From Lachnospiraceae bacterium (GTDB lineage: Bacteria > Bacillota > Clostridia > Lachnospirales > Lachnospiraceae), in assembly GCA_016281555.1 (NCBI GenBank), contig JAEEIV010000036.1, positions 17,812 to 81,811 on the forward strand: a stretch of 64,000 nt of DNA, read 5' to 3'. Both the position numbers and the translations under genes were made by a program. Positions within the stretch are counted from its first letter, which is position 1, and each line of letters begins with the position of its first letter. Under the pieces are notes generated by a model. That model saw only the letters and a program-made list of their open reading frames with translations, was not told where the DNA came from and ran no database searches. Shown one piece after another: positions 1 to 8,828 of this stretch.

Positions 1-112
1 CCACTACCGCGGCGAGATTGCACCACGGATACATCGGGCTCAGCAGCAAAAATACGACGAAGACGGGGATCAGGCAGACCCTTAGGATCGTCAGTCGGTT
101 CGGCAGGTTCAT
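1..112 (-). CDS. pgsA: CDP-diacylglycerol--glycerol-3-phosphate 3-phosphatidyltransferase, N-terminus only (cut by window edge)
   Basis: Only the first 37 codons are in the window. They read as MNLPNRLTILRVCLIPVF followed by a hydrophobic stretch, the typical opening of PgsA: a short N-P-N-x-L-T-x-x-R motif leading into the first membrane segment. The enzyme makes phosphatidylglycerol phosphate from CDP-diacylglycerol in the inner leaflet of the membrane. The catalytic CDP-alcohol phosphotransferase motif lies outside the window. The ATG overlaps the rimO stop in an ATGA junction, so the gene should be translationally coupled to rimO. The rimO-pgsA order is common in Firmicutes, which supports the call. 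Confidence 0.85.
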   Translation of the reverse strand, partial: MNLPNRLTILRVCLIPVFVVFLLLSPMYPWCNLAAVV

Positions 113-1434
113 TCTATCATTTCTCCTATCAGATCATACTCCCTTGCGCCGGTCATCCGGACCCGTACGAACTGTCCGCTCATCAGGTCCGCATCAGAGC
201 GGAAGAAAACGAGACCGTCCACGTCCGGCGCATCCCTGTACGTCCTTCCCACGAAGACGCCGTCTTCCCCGGTCACCCGGCCCTCGACGAAGACCTCCAT
301 GGTCTTTCCGACGAACAAAGCCGTCTTCTTTTTCGAGACGTCCCGCTCCGCCTTCATCAAAGCGTTTTTCCGGCGGTTTTTCGTGTGCCCGGGCACCTGG
401 GGATGCATGTGATACGCCTCGGTGTCTTCTTCCCTGGAATACGCAAAAACACCCAGCCGGTCAAACCGCGCGGTCCTGACAAACCTGAGCAGGGACTCGA
501 ATTCCTCTTCCGTTTCGCCGGGATAGCCGGCGATCAGCGTCGTCCTGAGGGCTACTCCGGGGATCTCTTTCCGAAGGCGACGGACCGTCTCCCCGATCCC
601 TTTTCCCGTCGTGCTCCGACGCATGCTCTTCAAAATCCGGTCCGAAATATGCTGGATCGGGAGGTCAAGGTACGGAACGACCTTTTCATTGTCACGGATC
701 ACACGTATGAGTTCGTCCGTGATCTCTTCCGGATAACAATACAAAAGACGGATCCAGTGAACGTCAGGGATCCCGGACAACTCTTCAAGAAGCACGGGCA
801 GCATCTTCTTTCCGTACAGATCCGTCCCGTAGACCGTCGTTTCCTGTGCGACCAGAATGAGTTCCCGGACGCCGGAATCCGCCATTTCCTTCGCTTCTGC
901 GACGAGCGTTTCCATCGGGATCGAGCGGTATCTGCCGCGGATCTTCGGGATCACGCAGTAGGAGCAATGCTTATTGCAGCCCTCCGCGATCTTCAGATAC
1001 CCGTAATGTCCGCCGGTCGTCAGTACACGTCCCCGGCTTTCCGGGATCCGCTCTTTCTCAAGAAAACAGGCCGCCTTCTTTCCGCGGAGTGCTTCCTCCA
1101 CGACTTCGGGAACGTGGTCCCATGCGGAGATCCCGACCGCAACGTCCACTTCGGGGAGTTCCGAAAGGATCTCGTTCCGGTACCGTTCGGAAAGACAGCC
1201 GGTCACGACGAGGGCCTTCAGTTTCCCCGTCTTCTTATACGACGAAAGCCTGAGGATCTCCGCAATGCTCTCCTCTTTGGCGTCGCCGATGAACGCGCAG
1301 GTGTTCACGATTGCAACGTCCGCTTTTTCTTCTTCATCGGTAAATTCATAACCCGCATCCTGAAGAAGTTTCAGCATGTGTTCCGAGTCGGACAGATTTT
1401 TGTCGCAGCCGAGCGAAAGAAAGAATACGTTCAC
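109..1434 (-). CDS. rimO: Ribosomal protein S12 (Asp89) methylthiotransferase RimO
   Basis: A 441-residue radical-SAM methylthiotransferase. The N-terminal UPF0004 domain carries cysteines at about 10 and 46 (SLGCDKN, NTCAF) for one iron-sulfur cluster. The radical-SAM motif CNKHCSYC near residue 155 binds the second, and a TRAM-like RNA-binding domain closes the protein. The S-L-G-C-x-K-N-x-x-D-S-E opening is typical of RimO rather than MiaB. RimO adds a methylthio group to an aspartate of S12. It starts with GTG two bases after the rpoZ stop with no strong ribosome-binding site, so coupled translation is likely. Length is normal for the family. Confidence 0.95.
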   Translation of the reverse strand: MNVFFLSLGCDKNLSDSEHMLKLLQDAGYEFTDEEEKADVAIVNTCAFIGDAKEESIAEILRLSSYKKTGKLKALVVTGCLSERYRNEILSELPEVDVAVGISAWDHVPEVVEEALRGKKAACFLEKERIPESRGRVLTTGGHYGYLKIAEGCNKHCSYCVIPKIRGRYRSIPMETLVAEAKEMADSGVRELILVAQETTVYGTDLYGKKMLPVLLEELSGIPDVHWIRLLYCYPEEITDELIRVIRDNEKVVPYLDLPIQHISDRILKSMRRSTTGKGIGETVRRLRKEIPGVALRTTLIAGYPGETEEEFESLLRFVRTARFDRLGVFAYSREEDTEAYHMHPQVPGHTKNRRKNALMKAERDVSKKKTALFVGKTMEVFVEGRVTGEDGVFVGRTYRDAPDVDGLVFFRSDADLMSGQFVRVRMTGAREYDLIGEMIE

Positions 1435-1436
1435 GG

Positions 1437-1673
1437 TCAGTTGATGTCTTTTTCGGTAACGTGGATCTGTCCGGCGTAAAGCTCACGGACGGCAGTCGAA
1501 AGGCTCTTTTCCTTCGGCATCGGCTCCACGAGCGGTTCGGAACCGGATCTGATCTGGCGGGAACGCTTCGCGGCGGTGAGCACCAGCGTGTAGCGGCTCG
1601 TCATTTCGGGCTGGTCTTCTTCCTTGGATTCATTGATCTTCTGGAACAGTTCCTTGTAAGACGGATGTAACAT
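1437..1673 (-). CDS. rpoZ: DNA-directed RNA polymerase omega subunit
   Basis: A 78-residue protein with the omega-subunit core S-R-Y-x-L-V-L-x-x-A-K-R-x-R-Q-I followed by an acidic and polar tail ending in a conserved x-K-x-x-S-x-A-x-x-E-L segment. Omega clamps the beta-prime subunit and helps assemble RNA polymerase. It sits one base downstream of gmk and two bases upstream of rimO. The gmk-rpoZ pairing is conserved across bacteria. Transcription is probably from the gmk promoter at 2347-2375. Confidence 0.95.
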   Translation of the reverse strand: MLHPSYKELFQKINESKEEDQPEMTSRYTLVLTAAKRSRQIRSGSEPLVEPMPKEKSLSTAVRELYAGQIHVTEKDIN

Positions 1674-1674
1674 A

Positions 1675-2307
1675 TCACTTCTCCTCTTCCGTAATTTTCA
1701 GCAGTTCTTTATATAATCTTGCAGCAATGAGCTTTCGTTTCGTCATGGCCTTCTGCTGCTTTCCGATGAGTTTATGGATCTCGTTCACGCAAGTCTCAAA
1801 ATCGTCGTTGACCGTGATCGCATCGTATTTCGTAATGTATTCGGTCTCTTCAACGGCCCGTCGCAGCCGTTTCGAAATCTCTTCGGCCGTCTCGGTCCCG
1901 CGGCCGGTCAGGCGCTTCTTCAGTTCTTCGGCACTCGGCGGGATCACGTAAAGAAGCAGGGTGTCGGGAAACTTGGCCTTGATCTGCATGCCCCCCTGCA
2001 TCTCGATCTCCAGGATCACGTTTTTGCCCTCGGAACGCATTTTTTCGACGTAGGCCTTCGGCGTGCCGTAATAATTCCCGTTGTAAACGGCGTATTCAAC
2101 GAGTTCGTCGTTCCGGATCAGTTCTTCAAACTCCTCTCTCGTCTTGAAGAAATACTCGCGTCCGTCCGTTTCACCCTCACGCGGCTTCCTCGAAGTCGCG
2201 GAAACACTGAGCGCATATTCCTCCGGATACCGTTTCAGAAGTTCTTTCATCAACGTCCCCTTGCCGACGCCGGAAAATCCGGACACGACGATCAGAAGTC
2301 CCTCCAT
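1675..2307 (-). CDS. gmk: Guanylate kinase
   Basis: GMP kinase of 210 residues that converts GMP to GDP with ATP. The P-loop is SGFSGVGKGT, in which Phe replaces the usual Pro. The GMP-binding block S-x-T-S-R-K-P-R-E-G-E-x-x-G-x-x-Y-F-F and the lid-region arginines are present. I chose the ATG at 2307 because GGAGGT lies eight bases upstream. A GTG at 2313 is in frame but only two bases from the same Shine-Dalgarno. First gene of a gmk-rpoZ-rimO-pgsA operon behind a consensus promoter. Confidence 0.96.
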   Translation of the reverse strand: MEGLLIVVSGFSGVGKGTLMKELLKRYPEEYALSVSATSRKPREGETDGREYFFKTREEFEELIRNDELVEYAVYNGNYYGTPKAYVEKMRSEGKNVILEIEMQGGMQIKAKFPDTLLLYVIPPSAEELKKRLTGRGTETAEEISKRLRRAVEETEYITKYDAITVNDDFETCVNEIHKLIGKQQKAMTKRKLIAARLYKELLKITEEEK

Positions 2308-2346
2308 ATGCACCTACCTCCGAATCCACTGTAACTCAACCAATTT

Positions 2347-2375
2347 ATTATATAGCATGCGCGTATCATTGTCAA
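2347..2375 (-). promoter_or_regulatory. Sigma-A promoter of the gmk-rpoZ-rimO-pgsA operon
   Basis: On the minus strand TTGACA (2370-2375) and TATAAT (2347-2352) are separated by exactly 17 bases. Both hexamers match the housekeeping consensus perfectly, the best match seen in the window. The -35 lies right after the stop codon of the upstream methyltransferase gene and the start codon is about 40 bases downstream of the -10. Confidence 0.9.
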
Positions 2376-2377
2376 TC

Positions 2378-3772
2378 TCACTGATAGCGCCAGCCGGGCA
2401 AATACTTGTTTTTCAGAACGTTTCCCTTTGCCTTCGCGAATCCGAGCGGAAACCGGTCCGCGGCAATGATGACGTAGCCGTCTTTGCATCCTGTTCCGTC
2501 CGGGACGGTAACGGTCTCGCCCTTCAAGTATTTTATGACCTCCGGGGCATCGGCCGGGAAAGAGATCACGTTGTCGAAGTCCTCAAAGGAAAGCGCCATG
2601 GCAAGCGCCTCGGAAGGCTCAAACCTGCCGCTCTTCTGTTCTCCGAGAAGCAGACCGTTCCGGAGGACCCGGAGACCGGAAAAATCAAGCGAAGAAGAAA
2701 CGGAAAGAGACAGGTACTCGCCTCTTGCCGAAAAAACGCCGCCGCAGAAGCGTTTCCGGATCCGGGACAGGAATTCCCGAACCTCCGGCTTCAGAGCCGA
2801 AAACCCCGGAATTTCCGCCAATGAGACGGGTTCCGGGACCGCCCTCACGGAAGTTTCCCCTTTTTTCTTTAGCAGTGCGACAAAATGGCCCTCTCCTCTT
2901 ACGTGATGAGGGAAGAGACGGACCGCCTTCTTCAGATCTTCACACTCCATTCCGGGAAGATCGGTAAAGCCGCGGTCAAATTCGGGCCAGACTTCGGCGA
3001 AGTCTGCGATCTCGATCCGTTCGTCGAGCGACAGGGCATATAAAAGCGCGGCCTCGTTTTCACCGGGTGAAAAGGTACAGGTCGAATACAGAAGCAGACC
3101 GCCGGGTTTCAAAAGCCGCACCGCGGATCCGATGATCGAACGCTGCAGGGATTCGTAGAATTCATTGCCGTGTTCCAGATAACTTTTCACGACGGACGGG
3201 TCTTTCCGGAACATGCCCTCGCCGGAGCAAGGGGCATCAAGCAGGATCTTGTCAAAGCATTCCGGGAACTTTTCCGCGAGACGTTTCGGATCCTCGGCCG
3301 TCACGACCGCGTTTTCCGTGCCGAAAAGCTCGAGGTTTTTCAACAGCGCCTTGCAGCGGCTCGCACTGATGTCGTTCGAAACGAGGAGTCCCGTTCCGTG
3401 CAGTTTTTCGGCGAGCGCCGTTGATTTTCCGCCCGGCGCGGCACAGAGATCCAGCACCGTATCCCCTTCCGAAACCGGAAGAAGTTCGGCGCTCGTCATG
3501 GCCGAAGGCTCCTGAAGATAATAGAGGCCGGCATAATAGTAGGGATGCTTGGCCGGTTTTTCTTCGGGATCGTAATAAAAACCTGTCTCCGTCCAGGGCA
3601 CACGATCCAACGAAAACGGGGAGATCTTACAAAACGCCTCAGGACAGATTTTTCTCGAATTGACGCGAAGTCCGAACGCGCGCTCCTCCGAAAGCGAACG
3701 AACGTAAGCGTCGTAGTCCGCTTTCAGCAACTCTTTCATGCGGTTCAGATAGGCCTCTGGCAGTGCAGTCAT
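2378..3772 (-). CDS. NOL1/NOP2/sun family RNA m5C methyltransferase (RsmF-like)
   Basis: A 464-residue SAM-dependent RNA cytosine-5 methyltransferase. The SAM site reads LDLCAAPGGKS at about 105-115. DAPCSGEGMFRKDP carries the motif-IV cysteine, and YSTCTFSPGENE carries the motif-VI catalytic cysteine. The C-terminal roughly 150 residues resemble the PUA-like extension of RsmF/YebU proteins, ending in L-P-G-W-R. It probably methylates 16S rRNA, but the target base cannot be read from sequence. It overlaps pepD by four bases (ATGA). A second member of the superfamily, RsmB, is at the right edge. Confidence 0.9.
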   Translation of the reverse strand: MTALPEAYLNRMKELLKADYDAYVRSLSEERAFGLRVNSRKICPEAFCKISPFSLDRVPWTETGFYYDPEEKPAKHPYYYAGLYYLQEPSAMTSAELLPVSEGDTVLDLCAAPGGKSTALAEKLHGTGLLVSNDISASRCKALLKNLELFGTENAVVTAEDPKRLAEKFPECFDKILLDAPCSGEGMFRKDPSVVKSYLEHGNEFYESLQRSIIGSAVRLLKPGGLLLYSTCTFSPGENEAALLYALSLDERIEIADFAEVWPEFDRGFTDLPGMECEDLKKAVRLFPHHVRGEGHFVALLKKKGETSVRAVPEPVSLAEIPGFSALKPEVREFLSRIRKRFCGGVFSARGEYLSLSVSSSLDFSGLRVLRNGLLLGEQKSGRFEPSEALAMALSFEDFDNVISFPADAPEVIKYLKGETVTVPDGTGCKDGYVIIAADRFPLGFAKAKGNVLKNKYLPGWRYQ

Positions 3773-5211
3773 GAATTCGTCTCTTCCAGCAATTTCTTAA
3801 TGAACTCATACACCCTCGCGACCGAAGAAACGGAGACCTGTTCCTTCGGCGTATGAATGTACCAGGCGTCCGGACCGATCGAAAGGATGTCAAGATCCGG
3901 CTTCTTTTCCAGCAAAAGACCGCATTCCAGTCCCGCATGGATCGCTTCGATCCCGGCGGGTTTCTCCGGATACATGCGGTTCCATAAGGACACGGCCCTG
4001 TCGCGAAACTCCGACTTTTCCTTGTACGCCCAGCCGGGGTAGTTGCCTTCCACTCTCGAAGTGCCGCCCGCCCTCTTAACGATCAGTTTCAGCCGGTCGA
4101 GGAGGCGTTCCTTTCTCGTGGTCACGGAAGAACGGACCGAAGTCCGGAACACGAAGCGGTCCTGTTCGGTGATCAGGATCCCACGGTTCAGTGAAGTCTC
4201 CACCAGGCCTTTGATCTTGTGATTATAGGTAACGGCGCCGTTCGGCGAGACCAGAAACACGAACAGCAGGTCGTCAAGCGATTCCTTCGTCATGACGGCT
4301 TTTTCGCCCTGTTCCGACAGCACTTCGGTCCGGATCGTAACCGTGTCGTCCGTCGATTCGAATTCGCTTTGGAACCGCGCCTCCTCTTCCGAAAGGGAAA
4401 GCGGAGCATCCGTCACGGCCAAGATTTCGGTCTTCGTCGTGATCGCATTGTCCATCAGGCCTCCGTCGATCGAAACGAGACCGAAGGACGCATCTTTTTC
4501 CTGAAGATCGGCAATGAGTTCGCCCGCCACGACGTTCGTGTTCGGCCGGTCGTATTTGATCTCCGTACCGGAATGGCCGCCCTTCTTGCTTTCCACAGTG
4601 ATCCGGGTCACGACGCCGCGCCGCATCGTCCGCTTTACGGGAAGAACGCCTTCGAACCTCGATCCGCCGGCGCACGAAACCGTGAAAACGCCCTCGGCTT
4701 CATTGTCCATGTTTAAGAGCAGTTTCGCCTTCAGGCCGGAAAGGTCGATCGCTTCCGCGCCGTCCATTCCGGTCTCCTCATCGGTCGTGAAAATGCATTC
4801 CAGACGCGGATGACCGGTCGTCCGGTCATTCAAGAGCGCCAGCATATAGGCCACGGCAACGCCGTCGTCGGCACCGAGCGTCGTCCGGTCCGCTTTGATC
4901 CAGTCACCGTCTACGGTAAGGGTAAGCGGATCCTTTTTGAAGTCGTGGTTCGAGTCCGGCGTTTTTTCCGCCACCATGTCCATATGTCCCTGCAGCATCA
5001 CCGGACTCGCATTCTCGTATCCTTCGGTCGCAGGCATCACGGCGATGACGTTCAGAGCTTCGTCCGTTCTGACGAAAGCGCCTGCCTTCTCACACTCTTT
5101 TCTCACGTATTCCGAGATTCCCGCCATATTGCCGGATCCTCTCGGGATCATGGAGATCTCTTCAAAAAAGCGGAACACGTCCTTCGGTTCCAGTTCGGAT
5201 AAAACACCCAT
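3769..5211 (-). CDS. pepD: Aminoacyl-histidine dipeptidase (peptidase M20 family, PepD)
   Basis: A cytosolic zinc dipeptidase of 480 residues that cleaves Xaa-His dipeptides. It shows the start V-L-S-x-L-E-P-K-D-V-F-x-F-F-E-E-I-S, GHMDMVAE with a metal histidine and aspartate, LGADDGV with the bridging aspartate, and TTDEETGMDGA with the catalytic glutamates. The ATG at 5211 is preferred because GGAGGG lies four bases upstream and homologs start here; an ATG at 5223 is also in frame. A stem-loop lies just upstream (5231-5256) and I see no clear promoter of its own, so expression may depend on read-through. Confidence 0.93.
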   Translation of the reverse strand: MGVLSELEPKDVFRFFEEISMIPRGSGNMAGISEYVRKECEKAGAFVRTDEALNVIAVMPATEGYENASPVMLQGHMDMVAEKTPDSNHDFKKDPLTLTVDGDWIKADRTTLGADDGVAVAYMLALLNDRTTGHPRLECIFTTDEETGMDGAEAIDLSGLKAKLLLNMDNEAEGVFTVSCAGGSRFEGVLPVKRTMRRGVVTRITVESKKGGHSGTEIKYDRPNTNVVAGELIADLQEKDASFGLVSIDGGLMDNAITTKTEILAVTDAPLSLSEEEARFQSEFESTDDTVTIRTEVLSEQGEKAVMTKESLDDLLFVFLVSPNGAVTYNHKIKGLVETSLNRGILITEQDRFVFRTSVRSSVTTRKERLLDRLKLIVKRAGGTSRVEGNYPGWAYKEKSEFRDRAVSLWNRMYPEKPAGIEAIHAGLECGLLLEKKPDLDILSIGPDAWYIHTPKEQVSVSSVARVYEFIKKLLEETNS

Positions 5212-5230
5212 CGTTCCCTCCATACAAAAT

Positions 5231-5256
5231 GTCCCTCGTCACAAATAACGAGGGAC
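5231..5256 (-). terminator. Stem-loop between the coiled-coil gene and pepD (terminator or attenuator)
   Basis: A perfect 9-base inverted repeat, GTCCCTCGT (5231-5239) and ACGAGGGAC (5248-5256), with an 8-base loop. On the minus strand it follows the stop of the coiled-coil gene by about 45 bases and is followed by a short ATTTTG tract. It looks like a weak intrinsic terminator, placed so that it also precedes the pepD start by about 20 bases. Confidence 0.6.
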
Positions 5257-5300
5257 GTAAACTCATCACCGGATACTGCAGCTGCTGTCCGACGTCATGA

Positions 5301-5939
5301 TTAATTCTCAGTTTTCTCTTCTTCCTCGTCTTCGTCGGTTTCCGGCGTTTCAAAGAACTGCTGCGGATTCATCGAGGCCGTGGAAAACACGTCGTCATCG
5401 GGCTCATTGTTCAGTTCCTTCAGATTCTCGGTCACGATCTTCTGATGCTCGACCAGTGCGGCGAGCAGCGAGGAATAACGGCTCTCTGCATCCTCGATCG
5501 TTCCTGTCAGGATCGACTTCAGCTGAGACAACCGGTCGTTCGTATAGGAAAGCGCTCCGTTCCGGATGGTTTCCGCATCGGCATTGGCATTATCGAGGAT
5601 CTCCTTCGCTTTTTCCTGCGCTTCGGAAACGATCTCGTCGGCTTTTTCATACGCCATCTTCGTGATCTGATTCTCGGAGACCAGCATGTCGGCATAAGCC
5701 ATCGCCTTGTCTTCGACTTCCTGTGCCTTCTTCTTCGCGTCGTTCAGGATCTTATCCCTGTTGTTCAGCATCCGCTGATACTTTTTCACTTCTTCAGGGG
5801 TATACTGACGGAGTTCTTCGAGATATTCCTCGATCTGCGGACGATCGACAATGATCTTCGTATTCGAGAACGGCTGTGTCTTACAACCATCGATGTACTC
5901 TTCAATGTCTCCGATGACCTGTTCGATTCGGTTGCTCAT
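5301..5939 (-). CDS. Coiled-coil protein of unknown function (often labelled ATPase or DivIVA-like)
   Basis: A 212-residue soluble protein. Residues about 40-170 are heptad-rich and charged, rich in K, E, A and Q with almost no proline, typical of a long coiled coil. The C-terminus is acidic, with a run of D and E followed by KTEN. No Walker motif is visible, so an ATPase label is not supported. The helical middle resembles DivIVA/GpsB-like or V-ATPase subunit-type helices only in general character. It is five bases downstream of coaD and probably co-transcribed with rsmD and coaD. Function unknown; a cell-division or scaffolding role is only a guess. Confidence 0.7.
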   Translation of the reverse strand: MSNRIEQVIGDIEEYIDGCKTQPFSNTKIIVDRPQIEEYLEELRQYTPEEVKKYQRMLNNRDKILNDAKKKAQEVEDKAMAYADMLVSENQITKMAYEKADEIVSEAQEKAKEILDNANADAETIRNGALSYTNDRLSQLKSILTGTIEDAESRYSSLLAALVEHQKIVTENLKELNNEPDDDVFSTASMNPQQFFETPETDEDEEEEKTEN

Positions 5940-5944
5940 AATGA

Positions 5945-6427
5945 TTACTCCTTTTTTTGTTTATCATAGATACGCTTTGCCACGTTTTCCGGAACGAATT
6001 CGGAAATGTCGCCGCGGTATCTGGATACTTCTTTTACGATCGAGGACGAAAGATACGCGTACTTCAGATTCGTCGTGAAAAAGACGGTGTCGATCTCAGG
6101 ACTGAGCTTCTGGTTGATCTGCGCCAGCTGAAGTTCGTATTCGAAATCCGTGACGGCACGAAGACCCCGGACGAGGAACGTGGCGTTTTCTTTCCGGGCA
6201 AAATCCACGGTCAGGCCGGAAAATGACTTGACTTCCACGTTCGGAATGTCCTGCACGGATTCGCGGATCATTTCCACGCGTTCTTCCTCGGAAAACATCG
6301 GCACCTTTTCGGAATTCACGAGCACGCCGACCACGAGACGGTCGGAAATTCTCGCCGCCCTCCGGATCACGTCCAGATGGCCGTACGTCACAGGATCAAA
6401 CGATCCGGGGTAAATGGCTGTCGTCAT
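5945..6427 (-). CDS. coaD: Pantetheine-phosphate adenylyltransferase
   Basis: A 160-residue PPAT, the fourth step of coenzyme A synthesis, transferring AMP from ATP to 4-phosphopantetheine. The nucleotidyltransferase signature [14 protein letters not shown] contains the T/H-x-G-H element. The family marker S-S-S-I-V-K-E and the R-G-L-R-A substrate loop are present. Length is exactly that of the family. GGGAG lies nine bases before the ATG. The rsmD-coaD order is widely conserved, and coaE for the last CoA step is also in this window at 15130-15747. Confidence 0.97.
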   Translation of the reverse strand: MTTAIYPGSFDPVTYGHLDVIRRAARISDRLVVGVLVNSEKVPMFSEEERVEMIRESVQDIPNVEVKSFSGLTVDFARKENATFLVRGLRAVTDFEYELQLAQINQKLSPEIDTVFFTTNLKYAYLSSSIVKEVSRYRGDISEFVPENVAKRIYDKQKKE

Positions 6428-6453
6428 GAAAAGATGCTCCCTTGCCTTTACTG

Positions 6454-7017
6454 TCAGACGGTCGTCCGTTTTCTCAAAAACAGATGCCGGTTCGTTTTAT
6501 ATGTCTTATCCCGTTCAACAAGATATCCGAGTTCCGAATAACTCCGGGGATCGGCCTCGATCGACGTTTCCAGAACGATGAGCGTTTCATCGCCGATAAG
6601 AGACGAGACCAGAAGACGCTTCAACGTTTCCGCGTCGACGCCGGTTCCGTACGGCGGATCCAAAAACACGATATCAAAATGCTCTTCCGCCGCTTCGAGT
6701 TCCGGGATCGCCGTAAAGACGTCCTTCGGGATCAGCGTTCCGACGTCCGTAAACTTCGTAAACGCAAGATTTTCACGGATCACCGCGATCGCGTCGCGGC
6801 CCTTTTCAACGAACACCGCTTTCGAAGCTCCGCGGGAAAGCGCCTCGATGCCGATGCCGCCGCTCCCGGCAAACAGATCCAGAAACCGGGCACCCGGAAG
6901 ATACGGATTCAGGATGTTGAACAAGGTCTCCTTGATCCGGTCCGCGGTCGGCCTGGTCGCCATCGTTTTCGGCGTCTTTAACGGAAGACTTCTTCTGGAA
7001 CCGGCAATGACCCTCAT
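6454..7017 (-). CDS. rsmD: 16S rRNA (guanine966-N2)-methyltransferase RsmD
   Basis: A 187-residue Rossmann-fold methyltransferase. It opens [16 protein letters not shown], the family start, followed by [14 protein letters not shown]. The SAM loop is [14 protein letters not shown], and DPPYGTG is the amino-methyltransferase DPPY motif. The ATG at 7017 has GAGG five bases upstream. A GTG at 7056 would add 13 residues without family support. First gene of an rsmD-coaD-coiled-coil operon with a promoter at 7061-7089. Confidence 0.94.
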   Translation of the reverse strand: MRVIAGSRRSLPLKTPKTMATRPTADRIKETLFNILNPYLPGARFLDLFAGSGGIGIEALSRGASKAVFVEKGRDAIAVIRENLAFTKFTDVGTLIPKDVFTAIPELEAAEEHFDIVFLDPPYGTGVDAETLKRLLVSSLIGDETLIVLETSIEADPRSYSELGYLVERDKTYKTNRHLFLRKRTTV

Positions 7018-7060
7018 CCCATCCTCGCATTCTTCTTTGAGCCTGCTCTGAATCACTCAA

Positions 7061-7089
7061 ATCTTATCATAAAGAATGATACAATACAA
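7061..7089 (-). promoter_or_regulatory. Promoter of rsmD-coaD operon
   Basis: TTGTAT (7084-7089) and TAAGAT (7061-7066) on the minus strand, 17-base spacer, in a local AT-rich patch between the small membrane protein gene and rsmD. The start codon is about 45 bases downstream. Match to consensus is fair rather than strong. Confidence 0.6.
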
Positions 7090-7129
7090 GAAAAAAATCG
7101 TCTTTTTGCAAACAAAACCGCACGGGAAC

Positions 7130-7345
7130 TCAGTTCTCCCCGGCGTCTTCCGACTGTTTTTCTCTCTCTTCCCTGCTCTTTCTCGCCGCTTTCAATACGA
7201 AGCCTACGATGATGAGCGCAGCGAGGATCCCTCCTCCGAAAAGGAATATATCCAATCTTTGAAGAAAGAGCGCGATGATCATCAGCACGAAAACCACGGC
7301 GATGGCTCCGATCAGGATCCATGCCAGAACTCTCATCTTATTCAT
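7130..7345 (-). CDS. Small membrane protein of unknown function
   Basis: A 71-residue protein with two predicted membrane helices (about residues 6-28 and 32-52) and a charged cytoplasmic tail rich in K, E and R. GGAGG lies five bases before the ATG, and the start overlaps the end of glgA by eight bases, so it is likely coupled to glgA translation. It matches no family I recognise. A role tied to glycogen synthesis is suggested only by position. Confidence 0.7.
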   Translation of the reverse strand: MNKMRVLAWILIGAIAVVFVLMIIALFLQRLDIFLFGGGILAALIIVGFVLKAARKSREEREKQSEDAGEN

Positions 7346-8828
7346 TTTTGCCTCCGTTTGCGTCTTCCGCCTGCTTTTCCGCCTTCAATTCGTCATAGAT
7401 CCGTTCATATTTCGCCGCCGAGGCTTTCCATGAGAAATCAGCCTGCATGGCGCGGACGGTCATTGCCCGGTATTCCGAGGGATGATTCTTGAATACGGAA
7501 CAGGCGTATTCAATGACGTGCAGCATGTCGTGCGCGTTGTAATTCGTGAACGAGAATCCGTTCCCGGTGCCTTCGAATTCATTGTACGGCTTTACGGTGT
7601 CCCTAAGGCCGCCCGTTTCCCGGACGATCGGCAGAGATCCGTACCGGAGCGCGATGAGCTGTGAAAGCCCGCAGGGCTCAAAAAGGGATGGCATGAGAAA
7701 CGCGTCCGACGCCGCATAAATTCTCCTCGACAGTGCCTCCGAATAACAGATGTTCGCGCTGACCTGCTCGGGAAGATGCTCCGCGTATGCCCGGAACATG
7801 GCCTCATACCGCTGCTCTCCCGTTCCGAGCACGATGAGTTCGGTACCGGGAATGGAAAGGATCTCCCGCATGACGCATTCCACGAGATCAAAGCCCTTCT
7901 GATCCGTCAGCCGGGAAACGATCCCGATGAGGAAGGCGTCCGGATCGACTCTGAGTCCGAAGGTTTTCTGCAGTTCCGTCTTATTGACCCGCTTCCCTTC
8001 CGCAAAATTCGATGCCGTGTAATTCTTAAACAGCGCCGGATCCGTCGCGGGGTCGTAAGACGTAGTATCGATCCCGTTTACGATCCCGTAAAACCTGTGA
8101 TCCTTTGCCTTCAGAATCCCGGAAAGACCTTCGCCGAAAAACTCCGTCTGCACTTCCACTTTGTAGGATTCGGAGACGGTCGTGATCCGGTCCGCATAGA
8201 CGATCCCGCCCTTCAGCATGTTGCCGTTTTCATAGGATTCCAGCTTGTCCGGCGTAAAGTAGGAAGCGTCAAGACCGGTGAGCGTCCTGAAATCCGGAAC
8301 GTTATAGATCCCCTGAAACTTGAGATTGTGTATCGTCAGGACCGTTTTCATGTTCTTGTAGAACAGACTGCCCTGGAAATAGTCGTTCAGATAGACCGGG
8401 ATCAGCGCCGACTGCCAGTCGTGGCAATGAATGACGTCGGGCTGGAATCCGATGAGCGGCAGGGCCGACAGCACCGCCCGGGAGAAGAACGCGAACTTCT
8501 CAATGTCGCGGTAAGGATCCCCGTAGGGCCAGGCGCCGGAAAAATAGGACTCGTTGTCAATGAAATAGAACCGTACGCCGCCCTCTTCCAGCGTCAGAAC
8601 GCCGACGTACTGATCGCGGAACTGGAAGCCGGTGTAGAAATGCGTCACGTACTGCATGCGTTCCCGGTACTCGCCGGAAATGCACGTGTATTTCGGCAGA
8701 ACGACGCGAACGTCGTAGTGCTCACGGTCGAAGTACTTCGGCAATGCGCCGGCGACGTCCGCGAGACCGCCCGTTTTCAGGAACGGAACGCATTCCGATA
8801 CGGCAAACAGGACCTTGGTCTTACTCAT
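7338..8828 (-). CDS. glgA: Glycogen synthase (ADP-glucose type, GT5)
   Basis: A 496-residue GT5 glycogen synthase that extends alpha-1,4-glucan from ADP-glucose. The N-terminal ADP-glucose motif K-T-G-G-L-A-D-V is at about residue 18. HCHDWQSALIP, the helix around residue 380 and the C-terminal acceptor motif PSLFEPCGLSQL follow. Length is normal. It overlaps the upstream acyl-CoA ligase and the downstream small membrane gene by eight bases each. No glgC, glgD, glgB or phosphorylase gene is in the window, so the rest of the glycogen pathway must lie elsewhere. Confidence 0.95.
   Translation of the reverse strand: MSKTKVLFAVSECVPFLKTGGLADVAGALPKYFDREHYDVRVVLPKYTCISGEYRERMQYVTHFYTGFQFRDQYVGVLTLEEGGVRFYFIDNESYFSGAWPYGDPYRDIEKFAFFSRAVLSALPLIGFQPDVIHCHDWQSALIPVYLNDYFQGSLFYKNMKTVLTIHNLKFQGIYNVPDFRTLTGLDASYFTPDKLESYENGNMLKGGIVYADRITTVSESYKVEVQTEFFGEGLSGILKAKDHRFYGIVNGIDTTSYDPATDPALFKNYTASNFAEGKRVNKTELQKTFGLRVDPDAFLIGIVSRLTDQKGFDLVECVMREILSIPGTELIVLGTGEQRYEAMFRAYAEHLPEQVSANICYSEALSRRIYAASDAFLMPSLFEPCGLSQLIALRYGSLPIVRETGGLRDTVKPYNEFEGTGNGFSFTNYNAHDMLHVIEYACSVFKNHPSEYRAMTVRAMQADFSWKASAAKYERIYDELKAEKQAEDANGGKNE

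Noticed and set aside
385..1479. Long antisense open frame opposite rimO
   Set aside because: Arginine-, histidine- and aspartate-rich shadow with no start signal; rimO on the other strand is a clear conserved gene.
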